Positions 8,815-20,290 of a stretch of DNA of 43,224 nt are shown one piece after another. Within the stretch, counting starts at the first letter, position 1, and the number at the start of each line of letters is the position of its first letter. A model generated the notes under the pieces. That model had not been told where the DNA came from. It did not search any database and saw only the letters and a program-made list of their open reading frames with translations. The stretch is from NCBI GenBank assembly GCA_905221605.1, contig CAJNDS010000450.1, forward strand, positions 93,828-137,051. Direction: 5' to 3'. This DNA comes from Symbiodinium natans (taxonomy: Eukaryota > Sar > Dinophyceae > Suessiales > Symbiodiniaceae). A program made the translations under genes and the position numbers.

Positions 8815-10309
8815 CTCAAAACAAAACACCTAGCACGGGCAGCACGGGAAACTCTTCCAAATCTGGTCCTGGCTTCGTCCGCGAAAGTCCTCAACCCCAG
8901 GGCCGCAGCAACAGCCCCCAAGAAGTTTAGGGGGACAGACAGAAACGGGACCTGCTGCCCAAATTGAGAGGCGCGTGCGCGCCTCACAGATCAACATCTA
9001 GAACCCCCAGAACTCCCCAGAAAGTAGTTTTGGAGCTCGGCATCATATTTAGAGGCCGGCGCGCGCCCGCATCATTCCCAGGTGTCATCGCATCTTCGTC
9101 TCCCATTGGCAGCACACGAGAGCACATTCTGAGGAACGCGAGGTCTATGCCTCGTCGCAGCTTTTTGGATCGCCACCAACAGGCACCATGAACCATCATC
9201 ACCATCACCATCACCATCATCATCATCATCATGATCATGATCATCATCATCATCATCATCATCATCGTTGCCGTCGCCGTCGCCATCTCCACCACTTTGT
9301 TGGGACTTTGCTGGTAGCGTTCCTGTTTTTTTTTTTTTTTTTTTTACGGGGTTTAACCATGCCATCCTTGTCTTCGTTCACAGTCAACCTTGGATCTGTG
9401 ACGGAAAGAAGACGCGCTGATGCTTCAGGCCAGACATCGTGGGCGAACGAAACGAGCGAAAGGAGTACATGTTGAGCCTGAACGCTTCTTATGCTCCTCT
9501 TCATCTTCTATGCTTTCTTCCTTGTTGTCGCTCGTTACTTGACTCGTAAGGCGCAAAGAGAACGCCCCAAAATCAAACAACAAAAGAGCGACCGCATGAT
9601 AAGACAAGTGTGATGAACAGCTCAAAGGAAAAGATTACACTCTGGGTGACTGTGATGCTTGTCTTCGGAGGTGGAGACCAACATGTAGGGGGCATGTTGG
9701 GGCTTCTATTGGCTGAACCCCGAACTCTTCTGGGGGTTTAGGGATTCCGAGTGGCTGAGATCTCCGGCAAGGCCGAGGTAAAGCCAACACCCACGCCCAA
9801 GCGCTTGATGTTCAGAGACTCGGTGCAAGCTCTGGCTTTCACGCTGAGATGCAGCTTTGTTCGCCCAGAAATTTGAAGCCAGGCATGGATGTCAAGGGCT
9901 AAAGCTCGAGCGACTAAGTCTCTGCTTTTGAAGCCATGTGAGAATTTATGGGTTCCAGTTACGTTTTGGAGAGGCTTGTATTTCGAAAGCCAAATCTGCG
10001 AGGTTTGTGCTAAAAGCTTCCGCGGCAGCCAAAGAATTTTGGGGTGGTCCATGATCATGGTTCATGGTTCATGGTTCAGGACCAGCAAAGCTACGTGACC
10101 GACACACGCACGCACAAGACATCGGCCTCTGTGTGCACTACCACGTGTTTGGGGCAGAGGTTTTGTGGTTTTGGAGTTTGCACGTTTGGGGTGCTCGAGT
10201 CCTCAACCCAGCCTACCCGAAACACTCAACCAGTGGACTCTCACCTACAACTCAACGTACCCGAACTGAGTCAAATCCCTATACTCTACATCCCATGAAA
10301 AGGCTCCCG
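8815..10309. other. Intron of the glycosyltransferase gene, no supported exon
   Basis: Contains the microsatellite, a poly-T run, and a threefold ATGGTTC repeat near 10058-10080. Both strands between 9738 and 10058 have moderately protein-like frames, but nothing matches the enzyme at this place and no splice sites stand out. Confidence 0.5.
9193..9268. repeat. CAT/ATC trinucleotide microsatellite
   Basis: About 25 repeats, with a poly-T run at 9326-9345 shortly after. Long His- or Asp-rich frames here are artefacts. Confidence 0.95.
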
Positions 10310-10492
10310 AAATCCTAAGCCCGCACATCATCCCTTCCTGCAGCAATGACACATTCTGAAACTGGTCTCCGAATATGGGCGTGATGACCTGAAGCAACTG
10401 AAGCATGCCAAGATGTGCAAGCATCATCAAGCACCCATCATGCCCATAAGTTCGCATTGGCAGTGCAAACCATTCATTTTGAGGTGTTGGAG
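10310..10492 (-). CDS. Glycosyltransferase gene, donor-binding loop exon (FGDQ)
   Basis: The frame begins APTPQNEWFALP and continues HLGMLQLLQVITPIFGDQFQ then NVSLLQEGMMCGL. In GT1 enzymes such as sterol glucosyltransferases this is the C-domain nucleotide-sugar site: PHxWLFP, a glycine/histidine loop, AGxPQ, then P(F/I)FGDQ. The usual HHGGAGT loop appears here as TYGHDGC, which is divergent. The acceptor is CCCCATGAG|CT. The first two bases complete a GCT codon with the G left by the 11893-11943 exon, giving SEVP-APTPQNEW. The 3' end is approximate. Confidence 0.78.
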
Positions 10493-11892
10493 CTCATGGG
10501 GGTGAATTCCGTGGGGCGACATCCGCACAGAGAACCTGTTCGAAGGCATGTGCGTGCAAACCATGGACTTCACTATATGGGAGACCTCGATTTCAATGAC
10601 GGGGTTCTAGCTCTTCGCAGAAGAAAGAGGTGGTCTGGGAACCCACGTCTGGGGGGGGATGTTCGCGGGGCGCACGCCTGGGCACTTTGAGCACCAGCGC
10701 CCTAAACCCCAAACCCGTCGCAGCTCGTGTTTAGGACCCCCACTCCCATAAGCTAGAACAGACAAAAGCAACAACCAGGGTCCTACAATGTCCTACAACT
10801 CCTCGAAATAACTCGAAGCGCCTCACACCCCAGCGCACGAAAGGCCCTAAAGGCCGAAATGCCTCAAGCCGAAATTTCGAAGCCATTCTTGACCAAGTCT
10901 AGGCGCTGAGGGTTTGCCGGACCGGACGGCGGCCTAAGGCTTGTGAGGCTTAGGGTTCAGCTTCTTGGCGGGTGATACATGGACCCTACAAAAAGCGAAG
11001 GAGCTCGGGATGTTGGGTTTCAGACTGCTGCGGATTGGGGATCAGCCCCGAGTTCAGAACATCTTTCGTAATCCATCCCTGTCACGGAGGGCTTTTTCCG
11101 GACTGCTGCAGCACAGAACGTTTAGGTGAAGGCCGCTCTCAGAAGATCTTTAGGTAGGGCTTCTACTGGAAGCAAGCGCATCTGACGAATGGCTTCAAAC
11201 GGTCATAGTAGTCATATCATTTACAAGGCCTCAATGGGCTGCGCTCTGTTTATGAAACTCAGGCTTCAGCTATGGATCCAAATAATAACAAGGAGCAATA
11301 CGCAGCGTGTGTCAGGACAAGCATGAATGGTCAAAAGCCCGAAGTAGCCTGACCCCCATCAGCCTGCGTTGTGCCCACACCACCATGATGGACGATGCAT
11401 GAGCAGCGCGGAAAAAGCCAGGAGTGCGGCGCCTGGCAGCTTCACTGCAACGACAGCTATGGTTCCGTGTATCTAGCGTGGACGCACATAGTGTTGAACC
11501 TTGCAGGAGCACACTGCATTTCGCATGAGGAAGCAAAGCCTAAGCGTCTCACAGGTATCTTCCTAGCCGTTTACAATCTGCAATGTGCCGTTTACCAATA
11601 ACTCGTAAACAGCCTGACCATCGCGTCGCTTGCAACAAGCATTCTTCTCAAGTGTGTCGCGTCCTACATGCCTCCTGAGCTAGACGGAATGAGCTCCAGT
11701 CAATGCGCTGAGCCAGCTGTCAAAGTAAGCGACATCCGGAACACAAAATAAGCGAAGCCTTAAGCTCTGAATGTGCGTAGAGGGCCTCAAAGCCCCAAAA
11801 GTCCAAACAAATAAGAATAATAGTTAGCAGAGGAAAAATAAGAAGAATAGTAATAATATTGTGCAGGGTTTCGAAGAACCTTTCTCATGTGC
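10493..11892. other. Intron of the glycosyltransferase gene
   Basis: 1.4 kb with no supported exon. Plus-strand frames near 10415-10690 and 11395-11601 are open but unrecognised. Confidence 0.6.
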
Positions 11893-11943
11893 CAGGAACC
11901 TCGGAGACGCAGCAAATGTTTTCCGTGGCGTAGCGCGCCTCAT
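11893..11943 (-). CDS. Glycosyltransferase gene, short linker exon (RYATENICCVSE)
   Basis: A 51-nt exon reading DEARYATENICCVSEVP, the strand-loop that in GT1 enzymes precedes the PHEWLFP segment (compare family strings of the type RYAxExVxFV). Phases join on both sides: the preceding exon ends in a lone G, completing GAT (D), and this one leaves a G that completes GCT (A). The acceptor is GATAAG|AT; the donor is CTG|GCACATG, GC-type. That so short an exon fits both neighbours is strong evidence that the chain is real. Confidence 0.75.
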
Positions 11944-11995
11944 CTTATCAATCGATACAGGATGCACCCCGTGTTGCTGAGGCTCTGACAGGGAG

Positions 11996-12050
11996 GGTTT
12001 AGGGTCTAGGGTTTAAGGCTTAGGGTTTAGGGCTCAAGGTTTAGGGTTTC
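11996..12050. repeat. Degenerate TTTAGGG tract
   Basis: Seven or so drifting copies of GGTTTAGGG and variants within an intron. Confidence 0.85.
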
Positions 12051-13548
12051 AGGAGATACTGCTTGTATCTGAGACCCTACAGTAAACCTCACTTTGCCAA
12101 AGAACGTCTTTTCTTCGTGGATCGAGGTGGCATTTTGGGCTTTAGGGGTTCAGAATAACCTGGGTTTGGGAGCAACCCAGCAAACCCACACAATCAAAAT
12201 TCGGCGAGCTACGGTGTTGGCTTCCGGCTGGATTGCCGGCGTCAAAAACAAATATATATGAATTTGTCTTATTTAGATACTCGTGACTCATATCTATATT
12301 ATATATGTATATTTGGGCCAAATCTTTCGAACTCTGCCGCCCCTTCCCGGCAAAAAAACAGACCCAGCTGGGAGCTGCTCGGCAAACCCATAAGCTGACC
12401 GCTGCTGATGGGCAATCAAGGCGTGTTTGGCCTTCAAAGAAGTGAAGAACGAAGCTGAGTTTAAGGCTGCTCGAAACCCGAAGCCAGAAACTGGAGAATA
12501 CTACCAGACCAAGGCTCAAGATCATTCCAATCCTCGCCAATACTCGGCAACTTGCCTGCCAGAATTGCGGGTTTGGGATGGCAGCTTTGGAATTGGGATT
12601 GGGGCTTGGAGGTTGAACATTGTTGAACGCAGGTATTGGGGCTGAGTTTCAAAACGTGGCTGTTGGCAAATGAGAGACACATCAGAACAAAACGAATTCC
12701 TTCAAACTTCATACCCCACCTCAAAGTATCCCAAACCCATTTTCTTGTGGGGATAGTGGGAATCCTCACATTGGGGCGTGTCACTTGGCCGTTGTGCCTC
12801 TAGACCGCCCTGGGTGCACGCCGGACACTTTGGAGTCTGAAGGCACCTATAACCCCTGGAGGCCCTTCCGTAACGGCACAGAGTTGGACCAGTGTGACCA
12901 GTGGTTCTTTTGGAGATGCCGCTGCCGAGCCCTTTTTCTGGAACCCAGGAAAGCGAACTGATTGGGAAGCTGCAGAACTCCTTGGTCCTTTGGTCCTTTG
13001 GTGTTGAGTTCTCTCATTCTGGCCGCCCCGCCTCGCAACTGCCCACAGCTGCCCGCAACTGCCAGGCTTGAGATTCTTGCAAAAAAAAAAGTTGTTGCTT
13101 TTTTGAGAGCCGCCTACAAGGTTCATGATTTGTCCTCGGCCCTGCAACGCCTCTCTTCGCTCAAAACCGCGCCTGGCTTCCTTTTGGCCCGTGGCCAAAT
13201 CCGACGCTCCTGAATTCCTTCCTGCCGCCGCTCAAGGAATGCCTGCCGTCTTTTCCCAGCCTTCGCCCCTAGCTGAGCCAAATCCGATGTCCTTGGCCTT
13301 TCCAGGGCCGAACAACAGCAGCTTCTATGGAGCCGCCTTTTGTCTTGCTCAGAGAAGATCCGGAGAAGCTTTTCTTGCTATACACACATCTGTGTGTCTT
13401 CTGCTTTAAACGGATTTCTCATTTTGGAGGTTTGTTTTTTCTCTCAGGACCCGTTTGGGAACTGGACATCGAAGAGTTTCTTTCTGTTTGGGGCTGGCAG
13501 GCGCTGCACGGATGTGGCACTCGTTGAAAGGCAACACTAGTAGTGTTC

Positions 13549-13594
13549 TTCTCTCTCTCTCTCTCTTTTTTTTTTTTCTCTCTCTCTCTCTCTC
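13549..13594. repeat. CT microsatellite with internal poly-T
   Basis: CT dinucleotides flanking a T run. Confidence 0.95.
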
Positions 13595-13863
13595 AAAATT
13601 CTCAATCTTTTCTCAATGTACGGGTCAGTGAACTTGTGGAATCACTCAGAGCTGCAGCCACAGAGGGCTCCGGCTTATAGAGTTTGGGACTGCCATGGCG
13701 CAGCGTTCCCAGAGTCGTGGTCGGTAGCATCTCCAGGTCACTGGGGTGCATTTGTGGGGGGGTCCTACAAAGCTACATGTAGAGTAAGGCTGCAATTTGG
13801 GCTAGAAAGGGTTGTGTAATCAGATAACTCAAACCGACCCGGCTCGTTGGTTTTGTGTGCTGC

Positions 13864-13985
13864 CTTCTCGAAGCTCGGCGGCCAGCTCCTCCAGCCGCGC
13901 CCAGCCCCCCAGGACGACGCCGCGGGCGCCAAGCTGCCGCAGAGCACGGATCGCCTTAGAAGGCTCCCTCGTCATCAGGAGTTTC
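13864..13985 (-). CDS. Glycosyltransferase gene, GGW exon
   Basis: A 122-nt exon after a textbook pyrimidine tract (CTTTTTCCCCCCAG|G). It reads KLLMTREPSKAIRALRQLG, ARGVVLGGWARLEELAAELR and one further glutamate, leaving a G. In sterol-type GT1 enzymes the first C-domain strand reads roughly A..A(L/V)R..G.R.V(V/I)..GWA.L, so ARGVVLGGWARL is diagnostic. The donor GAAG|GCAGC is GC-type. The next exon (11943) completes the split codon. GC-rich codons set it apart from the flanks. Confidence 0.82.
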
Positions 13986-15681
13986 CTGGGGGGAAAAAGG
14001 AGATTGCATCGAATTTTAAAAGCTCTTCTGAGGTGAAGCGTAGTGACGCCTCCATGGAAAGCAACCCACAGTTCTTGAACCCTCCATCCGAAGCCTTCTC
14101 AAAGCCTTCTCGAAGCTGAACTTTCAGAGGGCGGGCATTTGAGGGGAAGGTCACAAGGAGGATATCAAGATGGCGGGGGAGATTTCAGGCGGTCGGGGTC
14201 GAGCCGGCTGAGCATTACTTTGTACGGAGACAGAGATTTGGGTTGAAAACTCTGCCCTGTCTTGCTCGCTGCAGTGCATTCAGGGCAGAAACTGCGCCGA
14301 GCCGCAAGACCCAGCATGGCCGGTCGCGGCATTCCCTGGGCGATCATGGAGCCCCAGCCTCAAACTGCCCAGGTTTTGACATGTATCGAAGCATGGGAAT
14401 AATAATGTGGGAATAATAATGTGCGGAATGAAATATTCTGGGAACAGGGGGTTGGCAGCACTAGCCTCAACTACTGGCGCGGCAAGTTTACCATGACGTA
14501 CTGTTGAAGGCTCGACCGCATCATCGGGCGCAATGCAATATAAGACTGCGGCTCTCAATTTAGTTGGTCAATTCACTGACCTCTGTGTTTTGGTGGGCAT
14601 ATGGGTTTCGCCCTGCTTGCCATGCTGTTCTGAGCCTCTGTTTGTGGCGGTGTCATGTTGACACGTGATGTATGCTTCGCTTGTCATCGCACAGCCTAAC
14701 TGAATCAATGTTTTGGTGGAACTTCATGGACAGTTGTTTTTGGGCATGCAGGGCAACACAATGCAAAGGCAGGATTAGACTGCCACAACCGATTTTAATC
14801 CTATGTGGCAAATGAGGGTGTGAAACATTGCGGGCTTCAACTGTTTAAGCTGCGCACTATGAGCTGAAGGTCAGACCTTTTCACAGCTGAGCCGTGGATG
14901 GATGGGTAGGCAACAGCTGCCTATGTTCATATGCCCTTTAAAACCCTATCAAGGGCGGAAACGCGCTCCCTTGCGCGGCAGTCGGGCGGCTGCTTTCAGT
15001 GCTTGGCTGGGGCTGCAGGCTGTAAGCCCTCTGTGGCTGATTCTGCTTCGTCTTGGCATCTTGCTTAGCAGGCAGCACCGAAGCATCCTGTGCACTGTTT
15101 CTGGGGTAGGAGAGGCATCCTGGTCATCTCTTTGACATCCTTTCCTTCAGAAAGAGCCAGTTGGATGGCTTGTGGCACTAGCGATCCCGCGCATGTAGCG
15201 AAATACTAGCTTTGGAAACGTCGTTTGCCCTGTCAGGCACAAAAGATTCGTGGAGCTTTCATGACAGTCATACGCCCGTTACTGAATGTCGTCTCTGCGT
15301 TCAAGAGGCTGATAGCCATATACTCTGGTGTACAGGTTCTCCACACGATGTGCGGGTTTCACTTGTACCCCACTTCAGAACTAGGAGCGAAACATCTCCA
15401 AGAACACAAGAGTGGTGAGGGGCTTGGAATTATCAAGAAAAACTGCCGAACTGTGAGCCAAGTGGCCGATGGCCACAGGGGCCTCGCCGGCATCCAGGAA
15501 GTCCTGCGGAGTGTCGCAAAAGGCGCTGCTTTCCATGTTTGGCCCTAAGACTCGGTAAGACTGGGCTCGGGTTCAGGGCACGAACTTCTTTTTTGATAGC
15601 AATCCTGGCAATGCTGGAGTCGTCTCACCCGAAGTCAGGCCCTACCTTCTATGCCCTGAGTTCTACACCATGCGTGCAGAC
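13986..15681. other. Intron; an expected GSM-strand exon was not found
   Basis: The family normally has a Gly-Ser/Trp-Gly-Ser-Met strand between the TGxW linker and the GGW region. I could not find it in these 1.7 kb by eye. A plus-strand frame at 15225-15548 is open and moderately protein-like but unassigned. A 15-bp direct repeat lies at about 14393-14423. Confidence 0.5.
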
Positions 15682-15757
15682 CCTCCCTCCCGTCTCGCAC
15701 TCCTGCAGCTTTAACGGGACCTCTGCGGAGTCCGGCAGATCCCATGTGCCCGTTTGC
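15682..15757 (-). CDS. Glycosyltransferase gene, TGTW linker exon
   Basis: After ATCCCTGCAG|G the frame reads QTGTWDLPDSAEVPLKLQE, then CETGGR. GT1 sterol-type enzymes carry a (V/I)TGxW.(L/F) segment at the start of the C-terminal domain followed by an acidic and proline-rich linker to the LxxFL helix. This matches in motif and in order. The donor is probably AGG|GTCTGC. Later codons of the same frame do not resemble the family. Confidence 0.65.
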
Positions 15758-17092
15758 CTGCAGGGATTGATGATCGTTTGTGTCATCCGGTGTGTTGTAC
15801 CTCCTGGTGAGTTCCCAGGGCTCGCAGGGCGTTTTAAGTATCGCATGGCTCATGCGCCGAGACTTGAAACTCTGTAGCAACGGATTCTGCAGCTTGGAAT
15901 TGGAATATTGAATTAAGGATGCTCTGAAGCGATCAGTGATCGGATCGGATGTTCAACAGCTCCGTGGTTCGATCCACGTGCCAGACTCCTGCAACGTTCA
16001 GAGTTTAGGCTTTCAGGTTTACAGGACATCCACATTGTCGGGTTTGGGGATTGTGGCTTAGGCGGCTTAGGGCTTCCTGAGCTGCCTCAGCTGACCCGCT
16101 GCCGGCAGCACTTCGCAATCCTCATGTGTTGGAAGTTCCGCTCTCAAGCCAAGACGAAGGACAAAGCTCGACATGGCTCTCCACGGGAAACACAATCCGC
16201 TAACAGCAGCAGTAGGAGGAGCAGGAGCAGGAGTATCAGCAGATCCCATTGCAAAATTTTCTGGCGGTTACCCAGGCTCTAGCAGCAACTTCAAGGGAGA
16301 AAGGGGGTTTTGGGTTTCGGAAGTACTCACATGGGATATCATGTGAAAACTAAAGCTCATGGACAGGTTGCAACACAGGGAGTCTGAAGGCCCAGCGTCG
16401 AGGAGTGGGGAGGTGGCCAGGAAGCAGGGACGATGAGGTTGGACTTGCCTTGGCACATGCTTTGCGCAGATTTGGGAGGCTTAGGGTTTCATGTCCTGTT
16501 TGGCGTGGTCCCCTCCTCTGTTGACATGCCTAGAAAATGAAAAGAGACTGGAAGCGCAATGAAGCGCAATGAAGCGCAAGAGCGTTCTGTTTTCGACGTA
16601 TTGTCTAAAACCTGTGTCCAGGAGCAACACGTCACCGAAGAAGTCCAGCAGCTCTCGACAGAGGAAAACCTGGGAACTTGAAAGCTTCGGACTCAGGACT
16701 TGGCCTTTCGGAGAAGACCCCCCCCCATACCCCCCCCATACCCCCCCCATACCCCCCCCCAAAAGCCAGGACAAGCGAAGGACCACCTGCTCACGAAGTT
16801 TCACCTTTTGAAACGCCGATTTTCCATGTCTTTTCAGGATGCTGGGGTTTTTTGAGTTGGCCCCTTGCAGGCGTCATTTGCAGGTGCACCTGAAGCTTGG
16901 GGGTCAAGAAGAAATAAGGGAGAGGTTGGGATGTTCCGCCTGATACTAGCAGTCCTTAGTAGGGATTATAGTACCCCGCCCCCCCTATTACTATCCCAGT
17001 TTAGATGGAGATCTGAAGCAGTTGAGGTACGTGATCTGAGAGAAGGCCCCAAATCAAGAGTGTCAAAAACTTTCAATCCAGAATCCGAAGCC
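15758..17092. other. Intron or missing exons
   Basis: Holds a four-fold CCCCCCCATA-type tandem repeat at 16719-16762. A TTGGGATGTTCC element end lies at 16926-16965, resembling the element at 23269. A candidate 53-nt exon lies at 16331-16383 on the minus strand (SLCCNLSMSFSFHMISH, CCTTCAG acceptor, GTGAGT donor), not matched to the enzyme. Confidence 0.5.
16719..16762. repeat. 11-bp C-rich tandem repeat
   Basis: Four units of CATACCCCCCC type. Confidence 0.95.
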
Positions 17093-17147
17093 CTGAAATG
17101 AGTTGTGCCGGTAAAGTGACGTAGACCACGGGAACTGACGCTGCTGC
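17093..17147 (-). CDS. Glycosyltransferase gene, N-domain PVVYVTL exon
   Basis: After CGCCTTGCAG| the frame reads AAASVPVVYVTLPAQLIS. In the N-terminal domain of GT1 enzymes an alanine-rich helix is followed by (V/I)P(V/L)(V/L)..(L/T), the strand that leads to the acceptor-binding loop. The position between the 19516-19618 exon and the TGTW exon is right. The exon end is uncertain, and neighbouring codons upstream in the same frame are probably intron. Confidence 0.5.
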
Positions 17148-19049
17148 CTGCAAGGCGTGCAGATCAGAATGATGCAGGCGCAAGGGTGCATGCAGCTGTG
17201 CCAGAAACAACACGTCACCTTTAAAGCGATGAATGAACTCAGAGTTGTGGCGGAGTCTTGTGTGGTGTAGTAAACAGTAAATGGAACATCCAGGGTGTTG
17301 AAACAATAAAACCTCAGACCCTGAGAGCTCAGGATACCTCGATACCTCAGCTGCACGTCCTGGGTTGCAAGCCCAGAAACCTAACGACAAGATGTAGCAA
17401 AACCTCAAGCAGTCCCAGGCAGTGCCCGATCTGTCCTGAATTCAGTGCCTAGGCAACACTCTCCTAATTTACCGCCCTAACCCTGAAGTCAAACCCACCC
17501 ACCCCTGATACCGGAATGCCAAAACAACCCCCTTGTCACTCCACTCCCAAACCTTAAAGCCGACACCGGTGCGCCCGAACCCGACAACAAGAACCAAAGT
17601 GTCGGGCTTCCCGCATCTGATAGCACCCCCACCTCGTATCGGATACAGGTGCCTCCGCAGGGCTCTTGAGGCTTCGGGTGCCGGATTATGAGGAAGCCTC
17701 CACCATGCAGTGCAAATCCCAAAATCCAAACGAACCGGCCACTGATTCTGGTCCCAACCCGACCGGCTGTCTTGGAGCCCAATAATAAAGGAAACAAACC
17801 TCCACAATTGCTTATCTCAAGCATCTGGCACCCCAGTCCTTGAAGAACCCTTAAACAACAAACCTCGCACCGAACCCAAGAGCTCAACGGCTTTGCCCAG
17901 CGGCCCACGGCCAGGGTGCCACAGACCACCAACTGGGGCTGGAAGTCCTGAGACCCTCTTATGCAAGCGGTGCTTAGCCTTGACTGTCCTTTTCAGTGTT
18001 TTCCGGCTCGTTTCCCATGTCGATATCCATCTTTAGACCACCAAGCCTAGGGATGTGCAACCCTTGTCGGTCATGAAGAAAACATCCGATTTCTCGTTGG
18101 ATTTCTAAATGCCTCCTCAAAGCTAAATTTTTCTGCTTGCATGCCGGTATTTCATGTCCACGGATGAAGTACGAAGCCAAACCTGTAGATCTGGACTCCA
18201 TGGTCCAACTTTCTACAGCGAGCTGTCCAATATTGAAACACCCCCTTACGGCCCCCCTTTCACGCGGCCCTTTCGAGTTGTTTCCGAGTCAAATCCGCAA
18301 ACATCAAAATTCACAAAGCAAGCATCGCCCCTTTCGTGACCCCTTTCGCCAGCACGCACTGGATTGCGAATATTTCTTCGACCCGAAGTTGCTTCTATAC
18401 AAAGATACAGCCAAATACAGCACCGTGGGTTTTCGACGCACCATCACGGCGCTCACATGCCTATTCCGGTTTGAAGTGGGTAAGCTTCGGTGTTGCGCCT
18501 GCAGGCAGCCATTGGCCGGAGCGCAGGCGCCCGGATTAGATTTCAACCACCTAAGGGCGCATGGGGGCAAGGGGCGTGATTCAGGATTCGGAGGGTTCAG
18601 ATCTGGGGGCTTTTGACGGAATCCATTGCGTGGGCTTCAGGAATTTGAGGCACGAGACTGGGTGTTAGAGGATTCTTCCTCCTGAACTGTACCAATGATG
18701 GCACGGATTGAAGTGTCTCAATGCTGGCGCACCCACAGTCCCAAACTCCATCAAATCCTACTTCGGCTTGTGGATATCGACAGGATGCTGTGCGGCCGTA
18801 GAGTTCGCACGGGAAACACCCGAGACGAAACTGCCACTCCTCGGCGCTTCTGCAAGCCCAGTGTTGTCAAGATGCAGGGTAGGAGACAATCTGCTTGTCA
18901 CCGTCATGTGCGGCAAACTTCCACCATATGTTACACTTTTAGCCCTCATGAACCCGTACTTTGAAGCCTCCTCCGACCCCACCCTCCCCACAAGTGTGAT
19001 CAGTGTGATCAGGAATTAGGCTGATTGCGCTTTAGGTCTCGGGTTTAGG
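17148..19049. other. Intron or missing exons
   Basis: 1.9 kb. Open frames on both strands at 18137-18616 are unassigned; one on the minus strand near 17980-18160 ends LKMDIDMGNEPENTEKDSQG and may be an exon. No enzyme motif recognised. Confidence 0.4.
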
Positions 19050-19412
19050 GTGCCGAGGAAGGGCGGGGAGGAGTCAAGCAAGCGGTGCAAGCGGAGGGGG
19101 CGGCAGCCCATGGGGCCATCGGAAGGGACCCATGGGCAGGGTGTATGTGGGGTGGGAGTCGGGGTGGGGGTGAGGAGGGTACGAAGCGGAGCAAGCGGAG
19201 CAAGCGGAGGGGGCGGCAGCCCATGGGGCCATAGGAAGGGACCCATAGGCAGGGTGTATGTGGGGGTGGGAGTCGGGGTGGGGGTGAGGAGGGTACGCCC
19301 TTGGGGACCATGCGGCCATGAGAAGGGCAGTACGGGCGGGAAGAGCGGAGCAAGCGGAGCAAGCGGGGCAAGCGGAGGGGGCGGCAGCCCCTGGGGCCAT
19401 GAGAAGGGCAGT
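19050..19412. repeat. Small copy of the C-rich array unit, inverted
   Basis: G-rich on this strand, with tandem GCAAGCGGA, GGGTGGGAGTCGGGG and GGCAGCCCATGGGGCC blocks. The part 19184-19359 is the perfect reverse complement of 35980-36155 (176 bp). The long frames read through it are repeat artefacts. Confidence 0.9.
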
Positions 19413-19515
19413 GATGAGTGTAGCTCTCTAAGCCTTGCTGGCCAACAGCACAGTACAGCAGGGATTGGTGCACATTGGGGAATATAGCTGCTGCTAGACA
19501 AACTATAAGCTACAC

Positions 19516-19618
19516 CTTCAACCCAAAGTTTCGATTTGGCAGCAATAGACAAGACAGGATGCATGCCACCGCTTTGCTCGATAACTGCACTGCAGTCGGC
19601 AAAAACAGAGACGGCGTC
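19516..19618 (-). CDS. Glycosyltransferase gene, N-domain FADC exon
   Basis: A 103-nt exon bounded by ACTTCTAAG|GAC and a GT donor (GAAG|GTGTAG). It reads DAVSVFADCSAVIEQSGGM, then HPVLSIAAKSKLWVEG. GT1 N-domains have, after the HGV/HGL strand, a loop and helix of this kind. It follows directly from the preceding exon, since HGV-DAVSVFADC joins in phase 0. The exon ends about 100 bp before the inverted array copy. Confidence 0.72.
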
Positions 19619-20211
19619 CTTAGAAGTCACGGCTAGGCTGGATGTCTTCAAAGTTCTGGGAGCATCCCGCAGCATATTGCATGTTTGGGCATCTAGGTAT
19701 CCTTAACAATTTGAGGAGCTCATGCCGTTGCGGAGTCCGAGTATGCCTACCACTACGGCCATTGGCACTGGTCCTCGTACTTCTCTACATGACAACGCGT
19801 CAACTTCCATGCCTCGGCGTTCCGTGAGATGGTGGTATGGTTCAGACGTCAGATGACACATCTCGCACTGCCTCATCCTGAGCATTTGTCAAGGTTTTAA
19901 GAGGAGGCATGGGTTGCGTGCTCACAAACTTTCCAAAATTTACCTTTGCCCTGCGGTCCCCAGCTTCCCCCTCCCTTCTTCTATGTGAACGTGCCTTAAC
20001 ATCCCTACGTACCCATGTACCCCTATATACCCCGTATACTCTGTAGACCCCGAATACTTTGTACCCTGCTTCTACTGCCGCTGCTACCGCCCTGAAATTG
20101 CTGCCACAGGGTTGGGGGCCACGTGTTGTCTTCGAAACGCCATGGGACAGCCTACCTGCATGTTGTTGGTGAGGTGTCAGCAATAACAGCATACCGCTTT
20201 CGCCAAGCATC

Positions 20212-20290
20212 CACACCGTGGGAGTTGCAGAAACTCACGGAATCTGCGTTGGTCAGGATTAAAACCTCCAGTCCCAGATTTCTTGACTGG
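20212..20290 (-). CDS. Glycosyltransferase gene, N-domain VLILTN exon
   Basis: The frame LGLEVLILTNADSVSFCNSH ends in GV. In the family the second N-domain strand is GHxVxxxTxxxxxxFVxxxG(L/V), so LGLEVLILTNADSVSFCNSHG fits residue by residue in spacing. The acceptor is either CCCCAG|TCAAG or GGAG|GTT at 20265. The donor is probably a GA-type GTG|GATGC or a GT-type GGT|GTGG, and both keep phase 0 into the FADC exon. Confidence 0.72.

Larger units (their letters stand above)
11944..13863. other. Intron of the glycosyltransferase gene
   Basis: 1.9 kb. Contains the TTTAGGG tract and a pyrimidine microsatellite at 13549-13594. Frames on both strands at 12430-12780 look partly protein-like and could not be assigned. 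Confidence 0.55.

Noticed and set aside
9072-9365. Asp-rich and His-rich frames
   Set aside because: CAT/ATC microsatellite; no exon support.
17489-17932. 147-codon minus-strand frame inside the glycosyltransferase region
   Set aside because: No resemblance to the enzyme, glycine-rich drift, and a second long frame overlaps it on the same strand.
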